A DNA stretch of 64,000 nucleotides from Rehmannia glutinosa (Eukaryota; Streptophyta; Magnoliopsida; Lamiales; Orobanchaceae): NCBI GenBank assembly GCA_016081115.2, contig CM071931.1, positions 29,178,317 through 29,242,316 on the forward strand. Reading direction: 5' to 3'. How positions within the stretch are numbered: position 1 is the first letter of the stretch; every line of letters begins with the position of its first letter. The position numbers and the translations under genes were made by a program. The notes under the pieces are model-generated. The model was given only the letters and a program-made list of their open reading frames with translations. It was not told the origin of the DNA and searched no databases. Positions 32,629-42,838 of this stretch are shown here, piece by piece.

Positions 32629-33172
32629 TGTTACATAAATGTTTTTATCATGATTTTGATGATTTTGTTTAAATGAGTTTTTACACCAAAACAATATTTC
32701 TAAATGTTGTCCAAATACTCCCGATCGACTTAAAATATTTTTACTAATTTTTCGGAGTATTTGTTGAAGTTTATTTTCGACAAAAATTGGACAACACTTA
32801 TGTCTCCTGTACAACCGGTCGCCCTATTGGGAAACCTGCACCTGAGTTGATTTTTGAAATAGAAAACAGGACGGAAGGGAAACTGGGGAGGGTGACCGGT
32901 CGACCATGAGGTCGACCGGTATGGGCGACCGGTGCCTGGAGTCATGTTTTGAAGACAAAACTCTCTGTTCTATATTTTGAGCACCCCAAACCGGTCAACA
33001 TAGGGGGCGACCGGTCAGACCCCCCGTCGAACGGTCCCCCTATGTATTTTCATGAAAATACTCTTTCAAACTTATCTCTGTGCGACCGGTCGCGCTACAC
33101 TTTTGACAACAAACTATCCGTTGGGTTTTCAGACACCTTTTCCCTAATTTAAGGGGTTGATTTCAAACAACC
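32629..33172 (+). repeat. Copia 3' LTR, truncated
   Basis: Starts tgttacataaatg after the PPT and matches the 5' LTR (25470-25975) through ttgatttc, stopping at about 33172 with the promoter and R/U5 parts missing. The ACCGGT island is at 32810-33095. Differences from the 5' LTR are scattered substitutions, so insertion was not very recent. Confidence 0.85.
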
Positions 33173-33297
33173 TTAGCCAAACTCAAGTTAATTAAGTGCG
33201 ATCCATTTAAGATACTAGTATCTATGTTTGGATTTAAAACTCTATAACAAAACGATAAATCTAGTGGGACATAATTTGTCCGAGCTGAAAAGGGTAT

Positions 33298-33656
33298 ATA
33301 CTGCAAGAAATAGATGATTTTGCGACAACAAAATGTTGTCAGAAAGGATTGTTTTTTTGCTTGGGCCTCGTGTGCTGGGAAAAATTGGTAAAAGCAAGGC
33401 AATTGCGATAACATTTATTGTCGATAAAAATGTTATCGCAGTAACTCCAAATTTCCTCCAGATTTTAGCAGAGTCGCGCCTTATTTTTTCTCCTCCCTTC
33501 TCACTTTCTCTCTCGCCATTGCTTCCGCCTTCTCGCCATTGCCGTCGCCGCCTCCGCCTCCGGCCGTAACTCCACCTCTATTTTTCACAGAGGCGTAACT
33601 CCACCTCTGTTTTTCACTCTCACATTCTCTCTCCCTCTCTCTCTCTCTCTATCTGA

Positions 33657-33696
<40 letters not shown>

Positions 33697-33790
33697 TTCT
33701 CTGTCACCAGGTTTGCCTCCGTCGACCAATTGCCGTCACCACTGTCACCTCCATACGACGCCAGAAAAGTCGATACTCCTCCATGAATGA
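33298..33790 (+). mobile_element. Probable CACTA fragment, 5' end
   Basis: actgcaagaaa at 33299 resembles the CACTACAAGAAA terminus. It is followed by inverted subterminal repeats (gcgacaacaaaatgttgtc; gcgataacatttattgtcg with ttatcgcag) and then a CT-rich leader with a GT donor-like caggtttg, the same architecture as the intact CACTA at 54327. No matching right end is seen. The 125 bases at 33173-33297 hold nothing recognisable. Confidence 0.45.
33623..33702. repeat. CT microsatellite
   Basis: Two CT runs separated by atctgacttt, in the leader of the probable CACTA fragment. Confidence 0.9.
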
Positions 33791-34041
33791 TAATATTCTT
33801 TTCAGTTTCTTATTAGAAACATCACCCACTTGTGCACCTACCCATAAATCAAATAAATAGACTAGCAACAGAGACAAATAAAACTAAAAGAGAATCATGG
33901 AGTTGCTAACAAATAAAAATATTATTTGGCATACTGCATTACATGTGGTTTGATCATTTACTATCTATTTACAATCATAAAAATATATTGAAAACCACAT
34001 AATCTGTTTTTGTCAAGCGATTAAAACCACATTATCTGTAT

Positions 34042-34984
34042 GGGTGGTGCTATTGACACCCCCAAAATTGTTATGTACACCCCATTTATATGATTTCAAA
34101 AATGCCATTAGTTTAAAAGACTTTGATACCCTTACTTAAATAAATAATTTCTAATAAACTTCATCTTCCTCACACTCACCCACGTTCTTGTAAAAAACTG
34201 AATTTTGTTTGTAAACCCTAGATTTTTAAACACTCACATTATTGAAAATATTGGATTTTGTCGAATAATATAAGTATATCCTTAATTTTGCAACTTAAAA
34301 GTGTGTTATTTTTTCATTTTTACAGCTGAAAATTTACTGTTGAATAATAAAAGTGCGATACTTGGCACGATCACAATGTAGTTAAAATTTTTCTTGTGTG
34401 GCACGATCGTAGTTACTTTTCGATCGTGCCACTTGCATGATGGCACGATCGTATTTACTTTTTGATCGTGTCGCTTGCATAATGGCACGATCGATGGCAC
34501 AATCATAGTTACTTTTCGATCGTGCCTTATGGCACGATCGAGTATACCATCGTGCCATCCGTCGTCTTCTTCCCCAAACTCAGACAAAAACCAGAAAAAA
34601 AAATTGTAACTCTAGAATCAAACAAATGCATTTACCCAACACTTATACCCAACAATTACCCAAACTAATCCAACTATAAGTGCGAAATTAAGTTAAAGTA
34701 TTAAATTTAAAATTAAAATAAATTAAAAAATGCGTAATCTAAAAGATATTACATATTTTTTCGTTACCGGAACAAAAAAATTTGATGGAATTTCTTCCGT
34801 CGCCGTCGCCGCGCCTTGGGTTTATCATTTTGGGTGTATTTGGGAGGGAAAATAAGTGCAAGGGTAAAATTGGAAAAAAAGGGGGGTGATCTCATCAATT
34901 GTGCCATATTTAAAAAAAATAGGGGATGGTGTACTTAGAATGTGGGTATACTCATCAAAAAAGGAAGTGCCAATAGCGCCACCC
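34042..34984. mobile_element. Mutator-like MITE, 943 bp, 9 bp TSD
   Basis: Flanked by the direct repeat TATCTGTAT (34033-34041 and 34985-34993), the 9 bp duplication expected of Mutator-like elements. Ends are inverted: gggtggtgctattgac on the left, gggtggcgctattggc on the right (reverse complement). The interior holds cacgatcg palindromic repeats at 34360-34560 and no transposase. It sits in the last codons of the Copia accessory ORF, so it is younger than that Copia. Confidence 0.85.
34360..34560. repeat. Palindromic minisatellite inside the MITE
   Basis: About four units of ggcacgatcgtagttac then ttttcgatcgtgcc, each able to form a hairpin around the gatcg core. A minus-strand ORF through it (repeated HDRKVTTIVPS) is a consequence of the repeat. 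Confidence 0.75.
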
Positions 34985-34993
34985 TATCTGTAT

Positions 34994-37635
34994 TTGTAAT
35001 TTCTTGTTCATGAATCGGTTGATTACTTGAAGGGCACTAATTTCCTCTTCTTCCATTGACTCTTCTTGATGGGCAAGCACTTCCTCTTCGCCTTTCTTAC
35101 CCATGGAAGTCTCAACCTCCACTGGGCCTTCTTTACCCTCAAATGATCTTTTAACCACTGATGGGCCTTCTACATTCTCTTTTGCAGTCTCAACTGCAGC
35201 AGGGTCTTCTGCAATCCCTACAACAGACTGAGCTACTTTAGGGTCTTCATTGGCATCCTTTGAGCTCTCAACCTCACGGATTGAACTTTCAGAGCCAGGA
35301 GTCTCAACTCCCATAGCTTACATTCCATCATTTGCCTTGGCTGCATCAGCAGCTTCATTGGCCTGCAGGGCAGCTGGGATTTTAGCTGAGACAGTTTAAA
35401 CCCTCTGAGCCTCGTCAACCTCACTCTTTTGTACATTGATATTCTTACCTTCGCTTCCAAACTCTTTTTGAGTGGTGTCTCCCACAGCCTCCTCCGACCC
35501 GGCTGTGGTGGTTTGAGTTTCCCCCTCAGCTAGCGCACTAACTGAGTCTCGAGCAGTGGGGTCACTCGAACCTAAAACTCAGCTTCTTGTCCAAATGAGT
35601 GAGCCGCCGATAGGGCAGGTGTCTCAACACCTTCTTCAGGTTTAGGCTTAGCTAAGGTGCCCTCTTCTACTCCGTCCTTAGCTTCATCGCCAATCCTGGT
35701 ATCTTATTCCTCTAAGTGCACTGGGGAAGTGGTGGCATCAATCACCTTCACCATTTCCATAATATCTGGGCTAGGAGAGATCATAATTGAAGAAGACTCT
35801 CCTGGGCCCGCTTGCCTCATTTCAGCCTTTTCTACCGCATCAACAGGGTCCATTTCATCATAATCACCGCTGCTGGCTGACTGAAAGGCACTTACATGCA
35901 CGCCATCGATGGGGCAGGGTTGAGTTTGCTTTGATTCCTCAATAGCCTTTGCCTTTGCCTTGCTCTTTTCCTCCTTTTTCTTTTGGTGTAGGATGGTTGT
36001 GCAAAAATCTGATTCCAATGTTGAACGAACTGGGATATTTCCTAGAAAGCTCATGAGTTCGTCCTCCTCATCAATGAAATCCGGTCTCTGGAATTGAGCT
36101 CTTGCATAACTCAACTTCCAGTTTCTCCATACATAGAGTCTCTCCTGTACATCTGGGTACACTGGAGACAGCACGACAAGGTCATCATCCTCGTCATCTT
36201 TATCTATTGGCGCAAGGGGAGCCCTTTCCTCCTCAGTTGTTCTGGCATCTGTCTGAGGGGAGCGGACAACTAACTCCTCACCTTGGTCAGCTATTTCAAC
36301 TTCTTTTTCATCAGTTGTCTCTTGGACAACTGTCTCATCTAATCTCTGTTGATCTCCACCAGCAGTCTCTTCTACCCTCTATTGTTTTCCAATAGCAGTC
36401 TCCTTTTCTTCAGTGGTCTCCAAACCACTCTTCTCCTTTGAACTTTGCTGCTCATCACCAGCATCGTCCTTTTCAACAGCCGTGCCAGACTCAACTGGAT
36501 TCACTAGGGCAGATTGTCTCACCAAACGACGTCTCTTGGTCTTAACCAACGGAACTTCGGGTTCCACAACCTCTGGTTCTTCAGCTGTGAAAGTTGATTC
36601 TCCCATCTTCATCTTCTTCTTCGCCGCACCGGCTTCCTCGCACAAACCGAGCGTTTCTTCTTCATGACGGAGAAGGTGCATGGGATTCCTTCTTAGTCTC
36701 AAATTTGTTGGGGCGGTGCGGGGTTTTCCACTACCGCGGGGCGGTGCGACTTTGCTACAAGGGCGGGAGCCTTCTTCTTCTTCTCGCACAAGCTTAGGAG
36801 ATGGAGCCTTAGCAGTTGCAGTTGTGTCCTCAGGGACAGGGTCAGCTGACTTCCCTTCACTGGTATCAATTTTTCTTGCATGGGCTTGTCTCTGGGCAGC
36901 TGATAGGTTTGGCCGGAACATCTTCTTGTTCAGTTGGATGGGTTTCCCATCCCTGAGAGGAATGCCCTTCACCTCCATCACGTGGCCTATCACAAGACCA
37001 TATCTCAGCGAGCTCTCAAACAATCCATCATCATTAATGATCTTATTCATGACGTTCTGGAAAATTTTCGCAAAGATGAACTCAGCCAAGTTCACTTTTT
37101 TCTCTTCCATAATAGCAACCATCACTATTAGCTTAGTCCTTGACAGCTGATTGAAACTGCCATACTTCATGTCGATGTTTTTGGCTACCACGTCCATGAG
37201 TTTTTGGTAGTCCTCCTTGATGAGAGAATTCTTGGTTGTATAGACAGTCTTCCCAACAGACTCTGGCTTAGCAATCTCCTTCCATGCTGCAGCCAGATTA
37301 ATATCTTTCTCAGTAATCTCCTTCAGCCCAGGCGAAGGAAGATGACAATTAATAGCTCAATCCGCAACAATTATCTTGATTTCCTTGTTGTTGATGGACG
37401 AGCGGATTTCAGCATCGTGAACCTCATTGTTCACATAAAACAAGGCCATTTCTTCGAGATAAGTGTGCGAAAACTCCATAGAGAGAAACTCATTCAGACC
37501 AGATTTCTCTAGTTTATCAGCAATCTTCTTGACTAGAGGGTTGTCAATCCCTTGCTTGACCATTCCTACAAAATCCACCATAGCTCTAGAGTGGATCTTC
37601 TCAGCCATCTTCACATAGTCGTAGGTAGGAGCCAT
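34994..37635 (-). pseudogene. Accessory ORF downstream of Copia pol
   Basis: From ATG 37635 one frame runs to a TAA at 35704 with only two internal stops (TGA 37357, TAG 36379), about 640 codons; acidic low-complexity sequence in another frame continues to the MITE. The N-terminus (MAPTYDYVKMAEKIHSR; EFSHTYLEEMALFYVNNEV; SSINNKEIKIIVAD) has the 'FY.N..V' then short beta style of the domain annotated in plants as putative transposon protein (PF20167-like). A second conserved block is MKYGSFNQLSRTKLIVMVAIM and VIGHVMEVKGIPLRDGKPI. Then come basic and acidic disordered segments (KTKRRRLVRQ; KEEKSKAKAKA). Same strand as pol and 550 bases after RNase H, the place of env-like ORFs in SIRE elements. 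No signal peptide or membrane segment seen, so an envelope role is unlikely. Function unknown. Confidence 0.6.
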
Positions 37636-38188
37636 TTCTTAGTCTTGAACAGAAGATTTGAACGAGTAGAGAACTAGGGTTTTGCTTCAGGTTGCAGAGA
37701 AAACTTCTTTCTTTGGCTTGAGAGAGACGAATGTAGTGTTAGGAGAGGGAAAATGAATTTATCTATATATGGGATGTGAGGGGACGGTGTTTTAGAATTC
37801 AAAAAGTTCGAAAATGATCAACGGTTGAGATTGAGTCCTGAAACCGCATTAATTTCCCAACATAAAATGCAGTAACATTTATATCCAATCATAGGTAAAA
37901 CGGGTACATGCTTTTTACTAACACCATAATCACTGCAGATGTCATGCCCAAAACATTCCCGCTCGCAGAAAACGACTATATTTTGTCACTTATGTCTTTA
38001 AATAACTCAGTTATCTTCTATAAGTGACTTAACTTTACTTCACTCTTCACATAATAATCACTCGGTTTGTCCAGCTAACTCGATCAGGTGACTAGCCGTC
38101 TTGACTATTTCACTTTGCTGAAAAATGAAACTTTCCTGATTTACAATACTCTCTACTTTGATTCTGTTGATTCAGTCTTGTAAGCCTC
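37636..38188 (-). other. Spacer between Copia RNase H and accessory ORF
   Basis: About 550 noncoding bases. Minus-strand upstream of the accessory ATG there is a possible TATA (catatatatagataaa, near 37757-37772), which might drive that ORF. Nothing else recognisable. Confidence 0.4.
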
Positions 38189-38600
38189 CTAACGTTTAAG
38201 CTCTTCAAATATTGATTCACATAATGGCTTAGTGAATATATCAGCTAACTGCTTATCAGTTGATATGTATTCCAAAATGATGTCTTTCTTTTCAATATGA
38301 TCTCTTATGAAATGATATCTGACATCAATGTGGTTGGTTCTTGAATACAATACTAGGTTCTGAGTAATTGCAATAGCACTTGTGTTAACACACATAATTG
38401 GAATTTCTTTTTCTTCTATATCATAGTCTCTCAGATGTTGCCTCATCCATAACACTTGGGCACAATAACTACCTGCAACTATGTACTCTACTTCAGCTGT
38501 GGATGTAGCTATTAAATTTTGTTTCTTGTTGAACCAAGAAACTAACCTATTTCCAAGCATTTGACAGATACCTGATGTACTTTTCCTGTCCACTCTACAT
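38189..38600 (-). pseudogene. Copia RNase H (minus element)
   Basis: DRKSTSGICQMLGNRLVSWF, KKQNLIATSTAEVEYIVAGSYC, LWMRQHLRDYDI, CVNTSAIAITQN, HIDVRYHFIRDHIEKKDI and TDKQLADIFTKPLCE. The Glu is in TAEVEY, but the usual Asp of FCDN is Val (MCVN), a lost catalytic residue. It ends at a TAA after EELKR. Upstream, SDSD is disrupted by stops near 38600-38660. Confidence 0.85.
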
Positions 38601-39560
38601 CCAAAGATAAAGATAGTCCAATAGCCAACTAGCTTGAATCCTCCATCCTTTGATACCGTAAGCTAACTTCTTGCGCTCTTTCAAATACCCTAGGATTCTC
38701 TTGGCTGCAGTCATGTGACTCTCTTTTGGTGCATATTGAAATCTGGCACATATACCTAAACAAAGATGATGTCTGACCTACTTGTTGTTAGATAGAGCAA
38801 AGATCCAATAAGGGCTCTATATCTGGTTTGATCAACAGCTTTGCCATCTGCATCCATATCCATCTTGACTGATGTATTCATGGGAATCTTCACAGATAAC
38901 TTCTCTTCCATACCAAATTTCTTCATTAAATCTCTGGTATATTTGGTTTGACTTATGAAGGTTCCTTCCTTCATTTGCTTGACTTGAAGACCTAGGAAGA
39001 AGTCATCTCTCCCATCATACTCATTTCAGATTTCCCTTTCATGAGATTTGAAAATTTGTCACACAACTCTTTGTTTGTCGATCCAAAGATAATGTCATCC
39101 ACATAAATTTGAACAAGCAATATACTCTCCCCATCTTGAATTCTGAAGAGTGTTCTATCAACCTTGCATTTGGTGAATCCATTGTCAATAAGAAACTAAG
39201 ACAATATGTCATACCATGCTCTTGGTGCTTGTTTCAATCCATACAATGCTTTCTTGAGCTTTTAGACTTTATCTCCAATAGTTTTCTACTCAAAACCTGG
39301 AGGTTGTTCAACATAGACTTCTTCTTCCAAATGTCTATTAACAAATGTACTCTTCACATCCATTTGATAAAAAGTGAAGTTCTTGTGTGCAGCATAAGCA
39401 AGAAACATCCTAATTGCTTCCAATCTTGCAACAGGTGCAAATGTTTCATCAAAATCTATACCTTCCTCTTGGCAATACCTTTTGGCTACCAATCTTGCTT
39501 AGTTTCTTACAACAGATCCATCTTCATTCATCATGTTTCTAAATACCCACTTAGTACCAA
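38601..39560 (-). pseudogene. Copia reverse transcriptase (minus element)
   Basis: Minus-strand fragments in order: YCQEEGIDFDETFAPVARLEAIR and QMDVKSTFVNRHLEEEVYVEQPPGFE (39286-39492), then KKALYGLKQAPRAWYD (about 39215-39262), the catalytic YVDDIIFG (about 39085-39108), and ISQTKYTRDLMKKFGMEEK with YRALIGSLLYLTTSRSDI (38756-38974). At least six stops or frameshifts separate them. Confidence 0.85.
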
Positions 39561-39874
39561 TAACATTTTGGTGGGTAGGCCTTTGAACTAATTCTCAAAC
39601 CTTATTTCTTTTAAATTGATTTAGCTTTTCCTGCATATCTAGAATCCAATGAGTGTTATCCAATGCTTGAGACACATCTTTAGGATCAATTTGGGAAAAG
39701 AAACAAGTAAACATAGCTTCATGTTGAGTTCTGGATCTACTTCTTAGTCCATCTCTAACATCTCCAATGATTTACTCAGGTGCATGGTCTCTCAGCCATA
39801 TTACATCTGGTTGGGGTAAGTCTACTGGGTTCAGTCGTCTCGTAGCTAAGTTGTCTTGAACAGCTTCCTCACCA

Positions 39875-40579
39875 TCATTCACCGACCTTCAAGTCCGTCT
39901 CTCGAGATTCAGTTATCACATCTTCATTAGGGTTGAGTCCTCTTATATCTGCCTCAACATAAGGACTCTTCTGAACAGTTGGTTGATTCCTCTTGTCAGC
40001 TAACTCATCTATGTCTTCTACATTGACATTAGGTTCATCAAAACCCACATGGATAGACTCTTCTGTGACCATAATCCTCTTGTTTAGCACTCTATAAACT
40101 TTACTCTCAGCTGAGTATCCCAAGAAGACACATTCATCAGCTTTAGCATCAAAAGTTTTCAATTTGTCCGTGCCATTATTGTGAATGAAGCACTTACATC
40201 GAAAGATATGAAAATATCCAACATTTGGCTTTCTCCCTGTCTAGATTTCATAAGGGGTTTTGGACAGCTGCCAGTTAATCATACACCTATTCTGAGTGTA
40301 GCAAGCAGTATTAATGGCTTCAGCCCAAAATCTCTTAGGCAAACCAGCTTTAACTAACATGGTCCTTGCAGCTTCCTTGAGAGTTTTGTTCCTTCTTTCA
40401 GCCACTCCATTCTGTTGTGGAGTTCTTGCAGCTGATAACTCATGAGCAATACAATTTTTAATGCAATACTGAGTTATAATCTCATTGACAAACTCAGTCC
40501 CTCTGTCAAAATTGCTTGGGGGCTTTAAGCTCATACAACTGTCTCTTTTGTCTATATGCTTGTGTGTGTGTTTGAGCAT
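39875..40579 (-). pseudogene. Copia integrase, C-terminal part (minus element)
   Basis: Begins abruptly near 40510 at DRGTEFVNEIITQYC (second catalytic Asp), then ARTPQQNGVAERRNKTLKEAARTM (Glu), FWAEAINTACYTQNRCM and WQLSKTPYEI to a TAG at 40241. 39875-40162 continues with DAKADECVFLGYSAESKVYRV and VTEESIHVGFDEP. The HHCC domain and first Asp are missing. Confidence 0.85.
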
Positions 40580-40702
40580 TTGCTTTCTGGGGTAATAGTG
40601 GAACTTTTGTGCATATTGGGCTTTGTGCTTGGGTTCAAATGTGTGCTTATTATAGCTCTTTTTCCTTGGGAATGACCTCTGTTGAGTCTGAGGTCTTTGT
40701 CA
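40580..40702 (-). other. Deletion junction replacing protease and integrase start
   Basis: Between the gag end (40703) and integrase (40579) only ~120 bases remain, where about 1.2 kb encoding protease, HHCC and the first catalytic Asp is expected. The remnant is low in complexity (tgtgtgtgtg at 40562-40573). Confidence 0.6.
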
Positions 40703-42714
40703 CTAGGGCTTGTATCCCATTGGTCTTGGCTGATATCTCATTTGATTATTCCAATCAACCTGGCTTGGGCAGTTTCCACCATTCCCATCATATGATTTTC
40801 TTTGCTGAAATCTCTGGGGCTTTTGGTAGCTCTGTTTGGATTTTACAGAGTATTTCCTGTTTGGAGTCTGTTGATGGACTTTTCTGAATTTTGTTTCAGC
40901 TGTCCTTTCAGCATACTCAACTGGCTTCTTGCCTTTTCCCTTGTATCCAAGGACAACATGGTTGTCAATGTACTTTTGAGTGGGTGTAGGTGCAACATAT
41001 GGTGCTTTGGATTTTTGGACTGCCTCATTACTTGAGGATCCTTTCTCCATAACCACTATTGGAACTTGAGCATGCACAAAGGAATTAAATCCAATGTTTG
41101 TCTTGTCTCCATTTTCTTTTTGAATCATTATAAGTTCATCCAATGATTTAGATGCCTTAGTGAATGATGCAATCACGTTTATCAAATATTTTTCCCTCAT
41201 TTCTTTTGCAGCTAAGTCTACTTGGATCTTAGCTATTTCAGTATTCAACTTTGTATTCTCATCAGCTATGTGACTTTGAGTACTCAGCTTCTTAGTCAGC
41301 TGTGAGTTTTGGCATTTAAGCTGACAGTTTTCCTCATTTAAAAGTGTGTGTGAGGTTTTTATATGCTTAAAATCTTTCATTATTTTGCCAATTGAATCAT
41401 AAAGACATGTGGGTGATGAAGTGTTTGTGTCACTATCACTATCACTTGAATCAGAATGAGATGAGTTAGAGTGTACCTCATCTTCTTAATCTTTGGAGTC
41501 TTGTTCTTTGGCCATGAGGCATATTAAAGCCTCTTCCTCTATATCACTGGAGTAGTCAGCTTCACTACTATCTAACTTCTCTGGTTTTTTGCACTTTGTT
41601 GTGTCAGCAATCTCCGCAGCCAACATAACTTTCTTCTTTTCTTATCTTCTTTCTCTGAATACTTTTCTTTCTTCTTCATTCTTGTACTTGTTGACTGGTG
41701 GATAAGGACAGTCAACATCAAAGTGTCCTGGTTGCCTGCAATTCCAACACAGGTTCTCAGCTCTATGCAAATCAGCTCTTTCAGCTCTCTGATACTCAGT
41801 TCTTTGACGATCAGTTCTCTTTGGTGGTCTGTCCTCCCTTGCTTTGGAAGGTGCTGAGTGTATTCTGGATGATTCACCTTTGTTTCTCTTGTAGTTCTTA
41901 TTGAAGAATTTTTTGAATCTTTTAACCATCAAGGCAATCTCCTCCTGGTCTATGGCTTCCTTGGATTCAACTCTTTTTGATTCACCAGCCATGACTGCAG
42001 CTGTCTTGGGTACACCTGTCTCTTTTTATTCTTTCATTCTCAGCTCAAACTCATAGGCTTTTAGGTTAGAGAACAATTCATGGTTGGAAGTTCTGGTAAG
42101 ATCCATGGAGCATCTCAAAGACATAACCTTCATTTCCCACTCAGCTGGGAGAGACCTCAATATCTTCATACACATTTCCTTTTGTGTATATTCTTTCCCT
42201 AGAGCTAAGAGCTCATTAGTAATCTCTGTGAATCTGGCAGCTGATCCAGACTCTCACCTGCAATCATTTTAAAATTTTCAAATTTTTGAACAACAACAAT
42301 TAACTTATTTTCCTTAATTTGATCAGACCCTTCGCAAATCAAGGTTAGTTTTTCCCAAATCTCTTTGGTCGTTCTGTAAGATTTAGCTTTATTAAACAAG
42401 GCCTAATCAAGAGTTTTATAAAGTATGTCCTTGGAATTATTGTCCAAGTTATATCTCTTTCGATCTTCATTCGTCCACTCGCAGTGTGGTTTCTCCACCA
42501 TGGAAGGTCTAGGCTCTGCAGGTGTTTCATCTTCTCCTTCAGCAGGAGTATCCATTCTTACAGCTGTATTAAGTTTTAGGATTTGCAGTGGCCCATCCTC
42601 AATCACGAACCAAATCTCATCATGTAGGGCGGATAGATGAGCCTGCATACGTATTTTCCAATTATCAAATTCTTCGACAGTGAACATTGTAATGCGAGTC
42701 AGATTTGCTTCCAT
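40703..42714 (-). pseudogene. Copia gag (minus element)
   Basis: ATG 42714 (MEANLTRITMFTVEEFDNW) opens a gag with WKIRMQAHLSALHDEIW and NNSKDILYKTLD, then a TAG at 42403. The same frame continues ALFNKAKSYRTTKEIWEKL. A frameshift near 42230 follows and the second part (41642-41992) has the knuckle CWNCRQPGHFDVDC. 40703-41380 is a coiled coil (LLNEENCQLKCQNSQLTKKL) followed by a basic Gln/Lys-rich tail (KSKQSYQKPQRFQQRK). Interrupting stops also lie at about 42030, 41640 and 41488. Confidence 0.85.
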
Positions 42715-42818
42715 AACAATAACTTTGCTTTTGAAATAAAAGCTTTAAAAACTCAAGTGTTGAGTCTTTGAAAAAGAATGAGATCTAGTCCAGTAACCAG
42801 TGCGGAAGGCTCAATAAA

Positions 42819-42836
42819 CCAACCGCTCTGATACCA
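42819..42836 (-). promoter_or_regulatory. Primer binding site of minus-strand Copia
   Basis: Minus strand tggtatcagagcggttgg, a perfect plant initiator tRNA-Met PBS, two bases from the LTR. Confidence 0.88.
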
Positions 42837-42838
42837 CT

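Larger units (their letters stand above)
25470..33172 (+). mobile_element. SIRE/Maximus-like Copia retrotransposon, degenerate
   Basis: Order LTR, PBS, gag, protease, integrase, RT, RNase H, long 3' noncoding region, PPT, LTR. Integrase before RT makes it Copia. The long gag with coiled coil and two zinc knuckles and the large 3' noncoding region suggest the SIRE/Maximus lineage. The 5' LTR lacks its first 38 bases at the Gypsy junction, and the 3' LTR is cut at 33172. Several frameshifts, stops and a deletion in integrase make it non-autonomous. Confidence 0.88.

Noticed and set aside
34306..34587. Minus-strand ORF with repeated HDRKVTTIVPS
   Set aside because: It is a translation of the MITE's minisatellite, with no start context or homologue I recognise.
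36102..37150. Plus-strand ORFs opposite the accessory ORF
   Set aside because: Antisense shadows of the minus-strand accessory ORF, which has the coherent domain pattern.
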